From: JACKII01 sp965222315
GTDB taxonomy: Bacteria > Pseudomonadota > Alphaproteobacteria > Bin95
NCBI GenBank assembly: GCA_965222315.1
Contig: OZ244951.1
Location: 2,914,001-2,978,000 of the forward strand
DNA length: 64,000 nucleotides
Direction of reading: 5' to 3'
Both the position numbers and the translations under genes were made by a program. Numbering within the stretch: the stretch's first letter is position 1; each line of letters starts with the position of its first letter. Below are positions 50,795-59,141 of the stretch, one piece after another. Below the pieces are notes generated by a model. That model was not told the origin of the DNA and ran no database searches. It saw only the letters and a program-made list of their open reading frames with translations.

Positions 50795-51688
50795 TCAATC
50801 GATCCGGTCGAGGGCCGACGGTGCGCCGACGTCGATCTCCATCAGGTCTTCGCCCCAAATGATCTCGCCAGAAAAGGTCTTGCCCATTTCCTGGATGATC
50901 TTCTCGCGCACGCCGGGATGGTCGATCTGGTGTGTAATGTGGGTCAGCACCACGGTCTTCACGCCCGCCTGGCGCGCGACCTCCGCCGTATCCTCATGAT
51001 TGCCGCAGGCCTTGCGGTATTCCGCCGTCGGCTCCGTACCGCTGTAGAAATGGTTCATGTGGATCAGCACGTCGCAGCCCTTGGCGAGGTCGATAATGCC
51101 GGGGCAGACCCCGCCTGAATCGCCCGTGTAGCAGAGCGACGCGCCGTTGTCGGAGTCGATACGGAAGGCAAGGCATTTCAGGTAGGGCTGGAAGTGCCAG
51201 CCCTCCCCCACCGACACGCGCCAGCCGTTGCCTTCGATCACGTCGCCGACATCGACCTCCCGCACCTGCGGGTTCGGCCGGGCGCGCGCGCCTTCGCCTC
51301 CGCGGGCCGCATAGATGTCCAGGCTGCACTGGTGCTTGGTCCGGGCGTCGATATCGGGACCATAAACGCCGTCCTCCGCAAAAAGCAGGTCGGTCATGCG
51401 TTGCAGCGGTGCGGGGCCGTAGACGGCCAGTTCACCCACATCACCTGCGCCCTGGTCCCAGCGCTGCAGCACCAGCCGGCCATAATCCATGCAATGGTCA
51501 TAGTGCAGGTGGGTGAGGAAACAGCGGGTCACATCCACCGCCCGCCGGCCGCTCTCCAGAAAGCGGTGATGCGCGCCGGGGCCGTGATCGAAGATCAGTG
51601 TCTCGCCACCAACCTCCACCACATAGCCAGAGGACTGGCGGGTGAGCGACGGCGCAGGCGTGCCGGTGCCGAGCAGGGTAACTTTCAT
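50795..51688 (-). CDS. Metallo-beta-lactamase-fold hydrolase (RNase Z-like)
   Basis: The 297-residue protein begins MKVTLLGTGTPAPSLTRQSSG and has the zinc motif THLHYDHCMD (His60, His62, Asp64, His65), a Asp in YTGDSGG and late His residues in LTHITHQID. These match the RNase Z/arylsulfatase-like MBL subgroup. RNase Z activity is doubtful because a metabolite hydrolase role is common in such stand-alone genes. It is on the minus strand, 259 bp from the divergent purB. Confidence 0.88.
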   Translation of the reverse strand: MKVTLLGTGTPAPSLTRQSSGYVVEVGGETLIFDHGPGAHHRFLESGRRAVDVTRCFLTHLHYDHCMDYGRLVLQRWDQGAGDVGELAVYGPAPLQRMTDLLFAEDGVYGPDIDARTKHQCSLDIYAARGGEGARARPNPQVREVDVGDVIEGNGWRVSVGEGWHFQPYLKCLAFRIDSDNGASLCYTGDSGGVCPGIIDLAKGCDVLIHMNHFYSGTEPTAEYRKACGNHEDTAEVARQAGVKTVVLTHITHQIDHPGVREKIIQEMGKTFSGEIIWGEDLMEIDVGAPSALDRID

Positions 51689-51743
51689 GGGTGAGGCTCC
51701 GCGGTGAGGTGAAGTTTGCCCTGACTATACCCCCCTGTCCGCC

Positions 51744-51852
51744 GTCATTGCGAGGCGTCCGGCGCAGCCGGGCAACGAAGCAATCTCCCTAGGCCGGCAC
51801 CGAGCATCCCCGGCGGCAGATTGCTTCGCCGCTTAGCGCTTCTGGCAATGAC
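51744..51852. repeat. Dispersed palindromic repeat (GTCATTGC...GCAATGAC)
   Basis: GTCATTGCGAGG at 51744 and GGCAATGAC ending at 51852 are inverted ends; internally GAAGCAATCT and AGATTGCTTC are also inverted. The 109-bp element resembles a repeat frequent in proteobacterial intergenic regions and occupies the divergent gap upstream of purB. The purB promoter must lie in the remaining ~95 bp. Confidence 0.75.
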
Positions 51853-51947
51853 AGCGGAGGGTGGCCATAAGGCATCATCCACCCGGGCCCGAACTCATGC
51901 TATAGACCGCGCCTATCGCGCCATTTCACCTAGACAAGAGCTCTCCC

Positions 51948-53249
51948 ATGATCCCTCGCTATAGCCGCCCGGAGATGGTCGGCATCTGGGAACCCCAGAC
52001 CAAGTTCGAAATCTGGTTCGAGATCGAAGCCCACGCCTGCGACGCCCAGGCCAATCTCGGCGTGATCCCCGCCGAGGCTGCCAAGGCCGTCTGGGAGCGC
52101 GGGCAGTTCGAGATCGAGCGCATCGACGAGATCGAGCGGGTGACCAAGCATGACGTGCTCGCCTTCCTCACCAACCTTGCGGAATATGTAGGGCCGGAAG
52201 CGCGCTTCGTGCACCAGGGCATGACCTCCTCCGACGTGTTGGACACCTGCCTCGCGGTCCAACTCGCCCGCGCCTCCGACCTGCTGCTGGCGGGCGTGGA
52301 CCGGCTGCTGGCGGCGTTGAAGAAGCGGGCCTATGAGCACGCGCAGACGCTCACCGTCGGCCGCAGCCACGGCATCCATGCGGAGCCAACCACGTTTGGC
52401 ATGAAGCTCGCCGGGCACTATGCGGAGTTCCTGCGAAACCGGGAGCGCCTGGTCGCCGCCCGCAAGGAAATCGCCACCTGCGCCATCAGCGGGCCGGTCG
52501 GCACCTTCGCCGCCATAGACCCCCGCGTCGAAGCTTACGTGGCCGAAAAGCTCGGCCTGACGCCGGAGCCCATCTCCACCCAGGTCATCCCCCGCGACCG
52601 GCACGCCATGTTCTTTAGTGTACTGGCCGTGATTGCCAGCGGCATTGAGCGGCTTTCCACTGAAATCCGCCATCTGCAGCGCTCCGAAGTGCTGGAAGCG
52701 GAAGAGTATTTCTCGCCGGGCCAGAAGGGCTCGTCGGCCATGCCGCACAAGCGCAACCCGGTACTGACCGAGAACCTGACCGGCCTCGCCCGCGTCGTCC
52801 GCTCCGCCGTGGTGCCCGCGCTAGAAAACGTCACCCTCTGGCACGAGCGCGACATCAGCCACTCCAGCGTCGAGCGCATGATCGGCCCGGACGCAACCGT
52901 GACCCTGGATTTCGCCCTCAACCGCATGGCGGGCGTGATCGAGAACCTGGTGGTCTACCCGGAAAACATGCTGGCGAACCTGAACAGGCTCGGCGGGCTG
53001 GTCTATTCGCAATACGTGCTGCTGGAACTCACCCAGGCCGGCATGAGCCGCGAGGACGCCTACGCCAAGGTGCAGGAGCACGCCATGCTCACCTGGCGTG
53101 AAGGCGGCTCCTTCCTGGAGCGGCTACAGGGCGATCCGGAAGTGACCTCCCGCGTCCCGTCAGACAAGCTCGCCAACATGTTTGAGCCCTGGCGCTATCT
53201 CGGCCACGCCAAGGCACGCATGGAGCAGGTACTGGGGCCGCAAGCGTAG
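51948..53249 (+). CDS. purB: Adenylosuccinate lyase
   Basis: PurB cleaves adenylosuccinate to AMP and SAICAR to AICAR in purine synthesis. The 433-residue protein starts MIPRYSRPEMVGIWEP, has FVHQGMTSSDVLDT, the SHGIHAEPTTFG His region, and the superfamily signature GSSAMPHKRNP near residue 263. Length is typical of the short bacterial form. A LysE-type exporter follows at 46 bp. Confidence 0.97.
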   Translation: MIPRYSRPEMVGIWEPQTKFEIWFEIEAHACDAQANLGVIPAEAAKAVWERGQFEIERIDEIERVTKHDVLAFLTNLAEYVGPEARFVHQGMTSSDVLDTCLAVQLARASDLLLAGVDRLLAALKKRAYEHAQTLTVGRSHGIHAEPTTFGMKLAGHYAEFLRNRERLVAARKEIATCAISGPVGTFAAIDPRVEAYVAEKLGLTPEPISTQVIPRDRHAMFFSVLAVIASGIERLSTEIRHLQRSEVLEAEEYFSPGQKGSSAMPHKRNPVLTENLTGLARVVRSAVVPALENVTLWHERDISHSSVERMIGPDATVTLDFALNRMAGVIENLVVYPENMLANLNRLGGLVYSQYVLLELTQAGMSREDAYAKVQEHAMLTWREGGSFLERLQGDPEVTSRVPSDKLANMFEPWRYLGHAKARMEQVLGPQA

Positions 53250-53295
53250 GCGCCGCGGGCCGCAGCGGGCCACCGCTAGCGAGGGACTGCAGGGC

Positions 53296-53931
53296 ATGGC
53301 GCTCGATATCTGGCTGATCTATCTCGCCGCCGCGGCTGGGCTATCGCTGACGCCAGGACCGAACGGCCTGCTGTCGCTGACCCATGGCGCGCAATACGGC
53401 TTCCGGCGCACGATTGCGACGGCGTTGGGGGGCGTTACCGGCTTCATGGTGCTGATCGCCGCCTCCCTGGCCGGTCTGGGAGCGCTGCTGGCGGCATCCG
53501 AGGCAGCGTTTACCGTGCTTAAGTATCTGGGTGCGGGCTACCTCGTCTACCTGGGCATCAGGCTATGGCGCGCGCCCGGCGCGTTCGCGGATTCGGCGGA
53601 TCGTAAGGACCAGCCGCCCAAAAAGGCAGGCCCCTCTGCCTTGTTCCGCAGTGGCTTTCTGGTGGCGGTCTCCAATCCCAAGGCGCTGATCTTCTTCGCC
53701 GCCTTTCTGCCCCAGTTCATGCAGGCGGACGCGCCGCTCTGGCTGCAATTCCTGATCCTGGGTGGCACGTTCGCCGGTGTGGAACTCGCTTACGAACTGT
53801 TTCTGGCGGGCACTGCGCAACGCATCGCTCCGGTGCTGGCGCGATGCGGGCGCTGGTTCAATCGCGTGACCGGCAGCGCCTTCATCGCCATTGGCGCCGT
53901 GCTTTCCACCAGCAGCCGCGGCTTGGCGTAA
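53296..53931 (+). CDS. LysE/RhtB-family amino-acid exporter
   Basis: The 211-residue inner-membrane protein has about six hydrophobic helices and the family motifs LSLTPGPNGLLSLTHGAQYGFRR near the N-terminus, LGAGYLVYLGIRLWR and GFLVAVSNPKALIFFAAFLPQF. It exports an amino acid such as homoserine, threonine or lysine; specificity is not readable. The ATG at 53296 is the family start; the longer frame overlaps purB. Confidence 0.92.
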   Translation: MALDIWLIYLAAAAGLSLTPGPNGLLSLTHGAQYGFRRTIATALGGVTGFMVLIAASLAGLGALLAASEAAFTVLKYLGAGYLVYLGIRLWRAPGAFADSADRKDQPPKKAGPSALFRSGFLVAVSNPKALIFFAAFLPQFMQADAPLWLQFLILGGTFAGVELAYELFLAGTAQRIAPVLARCGRWFNRVTGSAFIAIGAVLSTSSRGLA

Positions 53932-54023
53932 AGCGCCCGAACGGTTTGACTAAAGCCTGCCGCGATCCCACTTGAGCAACCGCTGGGACGCCTTGCTTTC
54001 AAAAGCCCAAGGAATATTAAGGA

Positions 54024-55100
54024 ATGTTCATGCCAATTCTTGCCCGCTTAGCCGCAGCCTGCTGCCTCACCCTGCTACCCCTGTCCGCCGCCGCGGCGGA
54101 GGCAACCCTCAGCGGCACGGCCTTCTACCGCGAGCGGATCGCACTGCCGCCGGATGCGGTCTTCACAGCCGTATTGCAGGACACGTCGCGCAAGGATGTC
54201 CCGGCGGTGGAGATGGGGCGCGCTGTCCTCGATCCGGCGGGCCATCCGCCCTATCGATTCACCATCCCCTACGACCCCGACCTGATCCGCGAGAATCATA
54301 CCTACACCGTCCGCGCGTCGATCTCGGTGGGTGAGCAGCTTCGGTTTACGACCGATACCGCCCATCCGGTGTTGACCCGCGGCGCAAGCGACAGCGTCGA
54401 AATCCTGATGAAGATGGTAGCGGCGACGGACGAGGCAACCGGTCCTGCCCAGAAGCCCGCCCGCTTCACCGGTCTGTTTCGATACATGGCCGACGCCGCC
54501 ATCTTTCAGGAATGCCGTACGGGCCAGCGCTGGCCGGTCGCGATGGAGAAAGACTTCCCGCGCCTGGAGCGCGCCTACCGCAACGCCGCGGCTGATCCCG
54601 GCGCACCCGCCCGCCTCTCCGCCTGGGCGACCGTCGAGCCGCGCCCCAAAATGGATGGCGAAGGTACGGAGCCGACTATGATCGTCCACCGCACGGACCG
54701 AATCACCGGCGATCAGACCTGCCCGGAACCGCAGCCGGACGCCTCGCTCACAAACACCTACTGGCGGCTGACTGCCGCCGACGGATTCGATGTCGGTATG
54801 CCGGATAGTGGAAAGGAGCCGCATCTGCTGTTGGAAGACGGCCGCCCCCGCTACCGCGCGACTGCCGGCTGCAACGGCCTCGGCGGCGAGTATGAACTGG
54901 ACCGGGACGAGCAGAAACTGACTCTCAAACCCGGCATCTCCACGCTGATGGCCTGCCCGCCACCCGTCGGCGAATGGGAAGGCGCTCTCAAGCGCGCGTT
55001 TTCCCAGACCGCATCCTGGTCGATCGAAGGGGTGTTCCTGACTCTGCTGAACCGGGACGGCCAGGCGGTCGCGACCTTCCGGGCGGTGTATTTGCAGTAA
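54024..55100 (+). CDS. Exported YbaY-like plus META-domain protein
   Basis: The 358-residue protein has an N-terminal signal peptide (LARLAAACCLTLLPLSAAAA). A YbaY-type domain follows (about 27-130; GTAFYRERIALPPDAVFTAVLQDTS is characteristic), then a middle part like the C-terminal region of NlpE-type proteins (FRYMADAAIFQECRTGQRWPVA). The C-terminal META domain (about 240-355) has the ATAGCNGLGGEYEL motif. It is probably a periplasmic or outer-membrane lipid-linked stress protein. Two close ATGs (54024 and 54030) are possible; AAGGA spacing slightly favours the second. Confidence 0.83.
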   Translation: MFMPILARLAAACCLTLLPLSAAAAEATLSGTAFYRERIALPPDAVFTAVLQDTSRKDVPAVEMGRAVLDPAGHPPYRFTIPYDPDLIRENHTYTVRASISVGEQLRFTTDTAHPVLTRGASDSVEILMKMVAATDEATGPAQKPARFTGLFRYMADAAIFQECRTGQRWPVAMEKDFPRLERAYRNAAADPGAPARLSAWATVEPRPKMDGEGTEPTMIVHRTDRITGDQTCPEPQPDASLTNTYWRLTAADGFDVGMPDSGKEPHLLLEDGRPRYRATAGCNGLGGEYELDRDEQKLTLKPGISTLMACPPPVGEWEGALKRAFSQTASWSIEGVFLTLLNRDGQAVATFRAVYLQ

Positions 55101-55211
55101 CACACGGCGCGACGCCTAGGCAGTAGCGGGCAAACCGCCGCCCTTGACCGGACGTGAGCGCGCGGATTGGATAGCGGCAACGAACGAACGCCTCCAGGAA
55201 ATGACGCGCCC

Positions 55212-56738
55212 ATGTCCCACGACGAGAAACTCGCCGAACTCGCCCGCCGCCGCGAGGCCAATATGGCCATGGGCGGTGCGCGCAAGATCGAGGCGCGGCG
55301 CAATTCCGGCGTCCTGAACGCGCGGGAGCGGTTGGACTATCTGCTGGATGAGGGCACTTTCCTGGAAGCCGGCCTGCATGCCTATTCCATCCGCCCGGAA
55401 ACGCGGGACAAGTCACCCGCCGACGGCAAGATCGCGGGCTATGGCAAGGTCGAGGGCCGGCCCATAGCGCTGGTCGCGAACGACTTCACCGTCCTCGGCG
55501 CGTCGTCTTCCCAGGTCAACATGCGGAAGATGGGGCACATGAAGAAAACCGCGCGGGAGCGGGGTATGCCTTTGGTCCTGCTGGGCGAAAGCAGCGGCGG
55601 ACGCATGCCGGATCGCATGGGCGCATCGGGCCGCGCCACCATCGGCCAGGACCGGGAAGAGTACCGCCGGACGCGGGAGACGCCCTGGGTTTCCACCCTG
55701 ATGGGGCAGAGCTATGGCTCTTCCACCTGGTACAGCGTGATTTCGGACGTGGTGTTCGCACGGAAGGGCGCGGTGATGGCGGTGACGAGCCCCCGCGTCA
55801 CCTCGCTCGCCATTGGTCAGGAGATCACGCCGGAGGAACTGGGCGGCTGGAAGCTGCACACGGAAGTCACCGGCCTGGTCGATCAGGCATTCGACACGGA
55901 CGAAGAAGTGCTGGACGCGGTCAAGCAGTTCCTTTCCTACCTGCCATCCCACAACGGCCTGGCGCCGCCGGTGGCCGACGTGCCAGCGGACTCCGCCGAC
56001 GATCAGGACAAGATCCTCGACATTGTGCCGACCGAGCGCCAGCGAGTTTACGACGTGCGCCGGGTGCTGCGCGTCATCGCCGACACCGGCTCGGTGTTTG
56101 AGCTGAAGGCCCGCTTCGGCCGGGCCATCGTGACGGCACTGGCGCGTGTAGGCGGGCGGACAGTCGGCTTCCTCGCCAACAACCCGCTGGTGAAGGGCGG
56201 GGCCATCGACCCGGACGCCTGCGACAAGGCCGTGTCGTTCATGATCCTCTGCGACAGCTTCAACATTCCGATTGTGAGCCTGGTGGACCAGCCGGGCTTC
56301 TTCATCGGCCTGGAGGGCGAGCGCAAGCGCGCGCCCGGTAAGATTATGAACTGGATGAACGCCCATGCGCTCGTCACCGTGCCCCGCTTCGCCGTCATCA
56401 TGCGCAAGAGCTACGGGCAAGCCTATCTGAACATGGGCGGCGGCCGGAACGCCGACGAAACCCTGATCTGGCCGACCGCCGACCTGGGCTTCATGGAGCC
56501 GCGCCTCGCCGTCAACGTGCTGCACGGCGTCAAGGCGGAGGAAGAACCGGAGCGCTTTGCCGAACTGGCAGCGGAGCTGGACCGGGATACGGAGGCCTGG
56601 GACCTGGCCGGCCTCTACGAGGCGCAATACGTGGTGGACCCGAAAGAAACCCGCGCGCACCTGATCCGCCTGTTGGAGGTGTACGAAGGCAAACAAGTGG
56701 GCCAGCACCTGCTCAGCAATTGGCCGACGACGTTCTAG
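55212..56738 (+). CDS. Acyl-CoA carboxylase carboxyltransferase (beta) subunit
   Basis: The 508-residue protein is a biotin-dependent carboxyltransferase of the PccB/MccB/MmdA family. It has ARERLDYLLDEGTFLEAG, IALVANDFTVLGASSS, GESSGGRMPD, the second crotonase-like half with SFNIPIVSLVDQPGF, and MRKSYGQAYLNMGGG. It transfers CO2 from carboxybiotin to an acyl-CoA. The alpha subunit (biotin carboxylase/BCCP) is not adjacent. The start at 55212 (MSHDEKLAEL) is preferred over 55167. Its last ~65 bp recur, slightly diverged, at 57454-57520. Confidence 0.92.
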   Translation: MSHDEKLAELARRREANMAMGGARKIEARRNSGVLNARERLDYLLDEGTFLEAGLHAYSIRPETRDKSPADGKIAGYGKVEGRPIALVANDFTVLGASSSQVNMRKMGHMKKTARERGMPLVLLGESSGGRMPDRMGASGRATIGQDREEYRRTRETPWVSTLMGQSYGSSTWYSVISDVVFARKGAVMAVTSPRVTSLAIGQEITPEELGGWKLHTEVTGLVDQAFDTDEEVLDAVKQFLSYLPSHNGLAPPVADVPADSADDQDKILDIVPTERQRVYDVRRVLRVIADTGSVFELKARFGRAIVTALARVGGRTVGFLANNPLVKGGAIDPDACDKAVSFMILCDSFNIPIVSLVDQPGFFIGLEGERKRAPGKIMNWMNAHALVTVPRFAVIMRKSYGQAYLNMGGGRNADETLIWPTADLGFMEPRLAVNVLHGVKAEEEPERFAELAAELDRDTEAWDLAGLYEAQYVVDPKETRAHLIRLLEVYEGKQVGQHLLSNWPTTF

Positions 56739-56805
56739 GTCATTCCGCACGGAGGTTTCTGCTACTATGCCCAGATCCGACCATACGAACTGGGAGTGTT
56801 CAAAG

Positions 56806-57252
56806 ATGCGGAAAATAGCGCTACTCGCTTTTGTTGCGGTGTTCTTTTCACCGTTCTTGAGCCAAGCGAACGACGCCGCGCCGAATATGATCGGCACGTG
56901 GAAAACAGTGGAAGGCGCGGTAGGCCACTGGGAAGGCGGTCTGAAAAAATTCGATGTGGAACGCGGCACGCTCGTCGTGACGGAACAAGCCAACGGTCTA
57001 TTCCGGGGGACGATGACTTACGCCAGCGACACGCGCAAACCGAAGTTCGAAGGCAAGGACGGTCATGGTCATGTTCTGACAGAGGATATCTTGGGCCTGA
57101 TCGAGTGGGACAACAGGACGGTGATCTGGGTCGATCATTTCGATGAAACGGTACACAAGGGCCGCTTAGTCGATGCCAACAGAATGGAAGTCATCGGCTA
57201 TGAACCGGGCGACCATGCCGTGGTGACGCGGTCGATCATGGTGCGACAATAG
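56806..57252 (+). CDS. Small secreted lipocalin-like protein
   Basis: The 148-residue product starts at 56806, with GGAG 12 bp upstream, and has a signal peptide (KIALLAFVAVFFSPFLSQA). The mature part (NMIGTWKTVEGAVGHWEGG, GTLVVTEQANGLFRGTMTY, VIWVDHFDETVHKGRLV) looks like a small beta-barrel, but I do not recognise the family. It lies between the carboxyltransferase gene and a copy of that gene's 3' end. Confidence 0.72.
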   Translation: MRKIALLAFVAVFFSPFLSQANDAAPNMIGTWKTVEGAVGHWEGGLKKFDVERGTLVVTEQANGLFRGTMTYASDTRKPKFEGKDGHGHVLTEDILGLIEWDNRTVIWVDHFDETVHKGRLVDANRMEVIGYEPGDHAVVTRSIMVRQ

Positions 57253-57453
57253 AGGTAACGGTGGCCACCATCGTGCAGAAAAGCCCGTCCGAATGGAACT
57301 CCGCCCCCGCTGCCCGGCTGCTACAGAAGCGGTTTCGCCGCGCTCTTCGTCCGGAGTTGGGAGCATGGCAATGGCGACGATAGCGATGTCGGCATAAGCG
57401 ACCAACGCCAGAAACAGGGGATAAAGGAGGCCGACCCTTCTCAGCACAGCCGC

Positions 57454-57520
57454 GTTGGAACTCTGTGAATGCAAACACCTCGGCCAGCACCTGCTGAGCA
57501 ACTGGCCAACGGCGTTCTAG
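57454..57520 (+). pseudogene. Detached copy of the carboxyltransferase gene 3' end
   Basis: Read on the plus strand it encodes LELCECKHLGQHLLSNWPTAF and a TAG stop, matching LEVYEGKQVGQHLLSNWPTTF of the intact gene 782 bp upstream; many differences are synonymous. Nothing recognisable of the gene lies before it, so 57253-57530 otherwise holds no gene that I can see. Confidence 0.8.
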
Positions 57521-57530
57521 GCCCGAAAAA

Positions 57531-58673
57531 TCACACCGGGCTTGACCACGCCTGATGACCGTCCTCGAAGGTGACGCAGGCATTGAGGCGGGTGCCGCCT
57601 TCGCTCGCCATGCACCCGGCCAACGAGCGGCTCCATTTCAGTGTCTTTGCCGTCAGCCGCTCCGGCAGGCGGTATACGCGGAGCGCCTTGCCCTGGCCGC
57701 CGAAGTCGAAGCGCATGTCGTCCAGGCCCACATCTTCCAGCAATATCTCGAACCGGCCCTGGGGCGTTTCTATCTCCATCCGTCCGGCCTTGGCACTTTC
57801 CAGCCAAAGGTCCAAACCGCCGAAGCCACCATTCGTCGCTGCCTTCCAGGCGACGCCCAGGTCGCCGCGCGTCTCCAAAGGGCCGGCATCCGGCGGGAAG
57901 TTGATCGGTTTTGCCTGACGGATGCGGTTGCCGTGGATGTAAAGATTGCCATCCCAGCGGACCGGTGGTCCCCCGCCCTCGCGCTCTGCCCCTTCCCAGA
58001 TGACCCGCACGCGGGCTCCCAGATCGCGCTTGCCGAAGGGGCGCATCACCTCGACCACCTCCTCGTCCTGGCGAAGTTCGATCCGTTCCACCGGCGACGC
58101 GGCCGAGAGGTCGAGGGTAAAGGTCTCGTCCAGAATTGCCGCTTCCAGGAATATCCGCGCACCGGTCGTGGCGAAGTGATGGCTGCGGTTCGCCGGCGCG
58201 GCCCCTGCGGCGGCCTTCAAGACGGCCACGTCCGTTGCCGTTCCGGGATAGCCTGAAGCCAAGTCCGAGCCGCCGGGCGCCTCGCCAATCCCGGCCCAGC
58301 GAACGCTGTAAGGATAGGCATCCGACAGGCGGCAAGGGTTGCTTTCAGCCAGAACCGAACCGCTAGGCCCCCGCACGCGGATGGAGAGATCGCATTCTTC
58401 GGCGAGCATCAGGCCCTCAATGATTTTGACCGGCTCTCCGGCGGTGACCGTTACGGTTTCCGGCAAACCCTGCACCGGCCGTTCTGTCTCCAGCCGCACG
58501 GTCGCCTCAGCCCCGCCGTCGGGACTGCCCCAATCGCCCTCCGCCTTCAGGCAGAACTGGAATGGCTGGCCAAAGGGGGTGAGCGTCGGCAATACCGCCT
58601 GCCAGTGCTCCGGCTCTCCAGAAGAAGCCGTGGCTGCACCGGCCCCGCCGGGTTTGTTGGTGGACAAAGGCAC
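57531..58673 (-). pseudogene. Remnant of a large PHP-type (DUF3604-like) protein, N-terminus and catalytic core missing
   Basis: The reading frame is intact for about 380 codons but has only a GTG at 58673 as a poor start. The order of segments, as I recall it from full-length relatives, is AVLPTLxxxGxPFxFCLKAE, then NPCRLxDxYPYSVRWA, then a long PHP metal-binding domain, then SHHFATTGARIFLEA and VRWDGNLYIHGNRI, and finally DGHQAWSSP. Here YSVRWA is followed within about 25 residues by PGTATDVAVL and SHHFATTG, so the PHP core is deleted in frame. The first ~120 residues of relatives are also absent. The bounds at the 5' end are approximate. Confidence 0.55.
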
Positions 58674-58742
58674 GTCGTTGATTTCCAATCCGAGGGAGTT
58701 AGCCCTGACTAAATAGGCTGGATATGGCCGAATGAGAACCGC

Positions 58743-59084
58743 ATGACCGATCAAACCGCAGCAAGGACCAGCCGCGCCGACCGCATCCTGGTTGCAGTGG
58801 CGGTCGTGTGCTTCTGGGCGACGATCGTGCTGGTGCCGCTGATGCTGGCCTGGGCCTGGCATTTGCTGGGCGAAGGCCACTTCGGCAGCCAGAAAGACCC
58901 GCGCCTGCTGGTGGCCGTGACACTGGTGCCGCTCAGTCCGTGCTTCGCCACCATCGGGGTCGGCTTCTGGCACATCCGGCGCTACCGGCAGTTCCGCCGG
59001 CCGTTGCGCGACCTGGATCTGCTGCCCATCGTGTCGGGGTTCTGCATCGCGACGCTGACTACCGCCGTGCTGCTGGAGTTTTAG
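58743..59084 (+). CDS. Small membrane protein of unknown function
   Basis: The 113-residue protein has three hydrophobic segments (about 16-40, 55-75 and 93-112), with a basic loop FWHIRRYRQFRRPLRD between the second and third. No family was recognised. It begins within the region expected to hold the 5' end of the convergently placed PHP-type remnant, which fits that gene having been truncated. Confidence 0.6.
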   Translation: MTDQTAARTSRADRILVAVAVVCFWATIVLVPLMLAWAWHLLGEGHFGSQKDPRLLVAVTLVPLSPCFATIGVGFWHIRRYRQFRRPLRDLDLLPIVSGFCIATLTTAVLLEF

Positions 59085-59141
59085 CGAGCATCGCCCGCCG
59101 ATTTTCCGCGCGCAATGGCTCCAGTCGGTGCTCTCCAAAAA

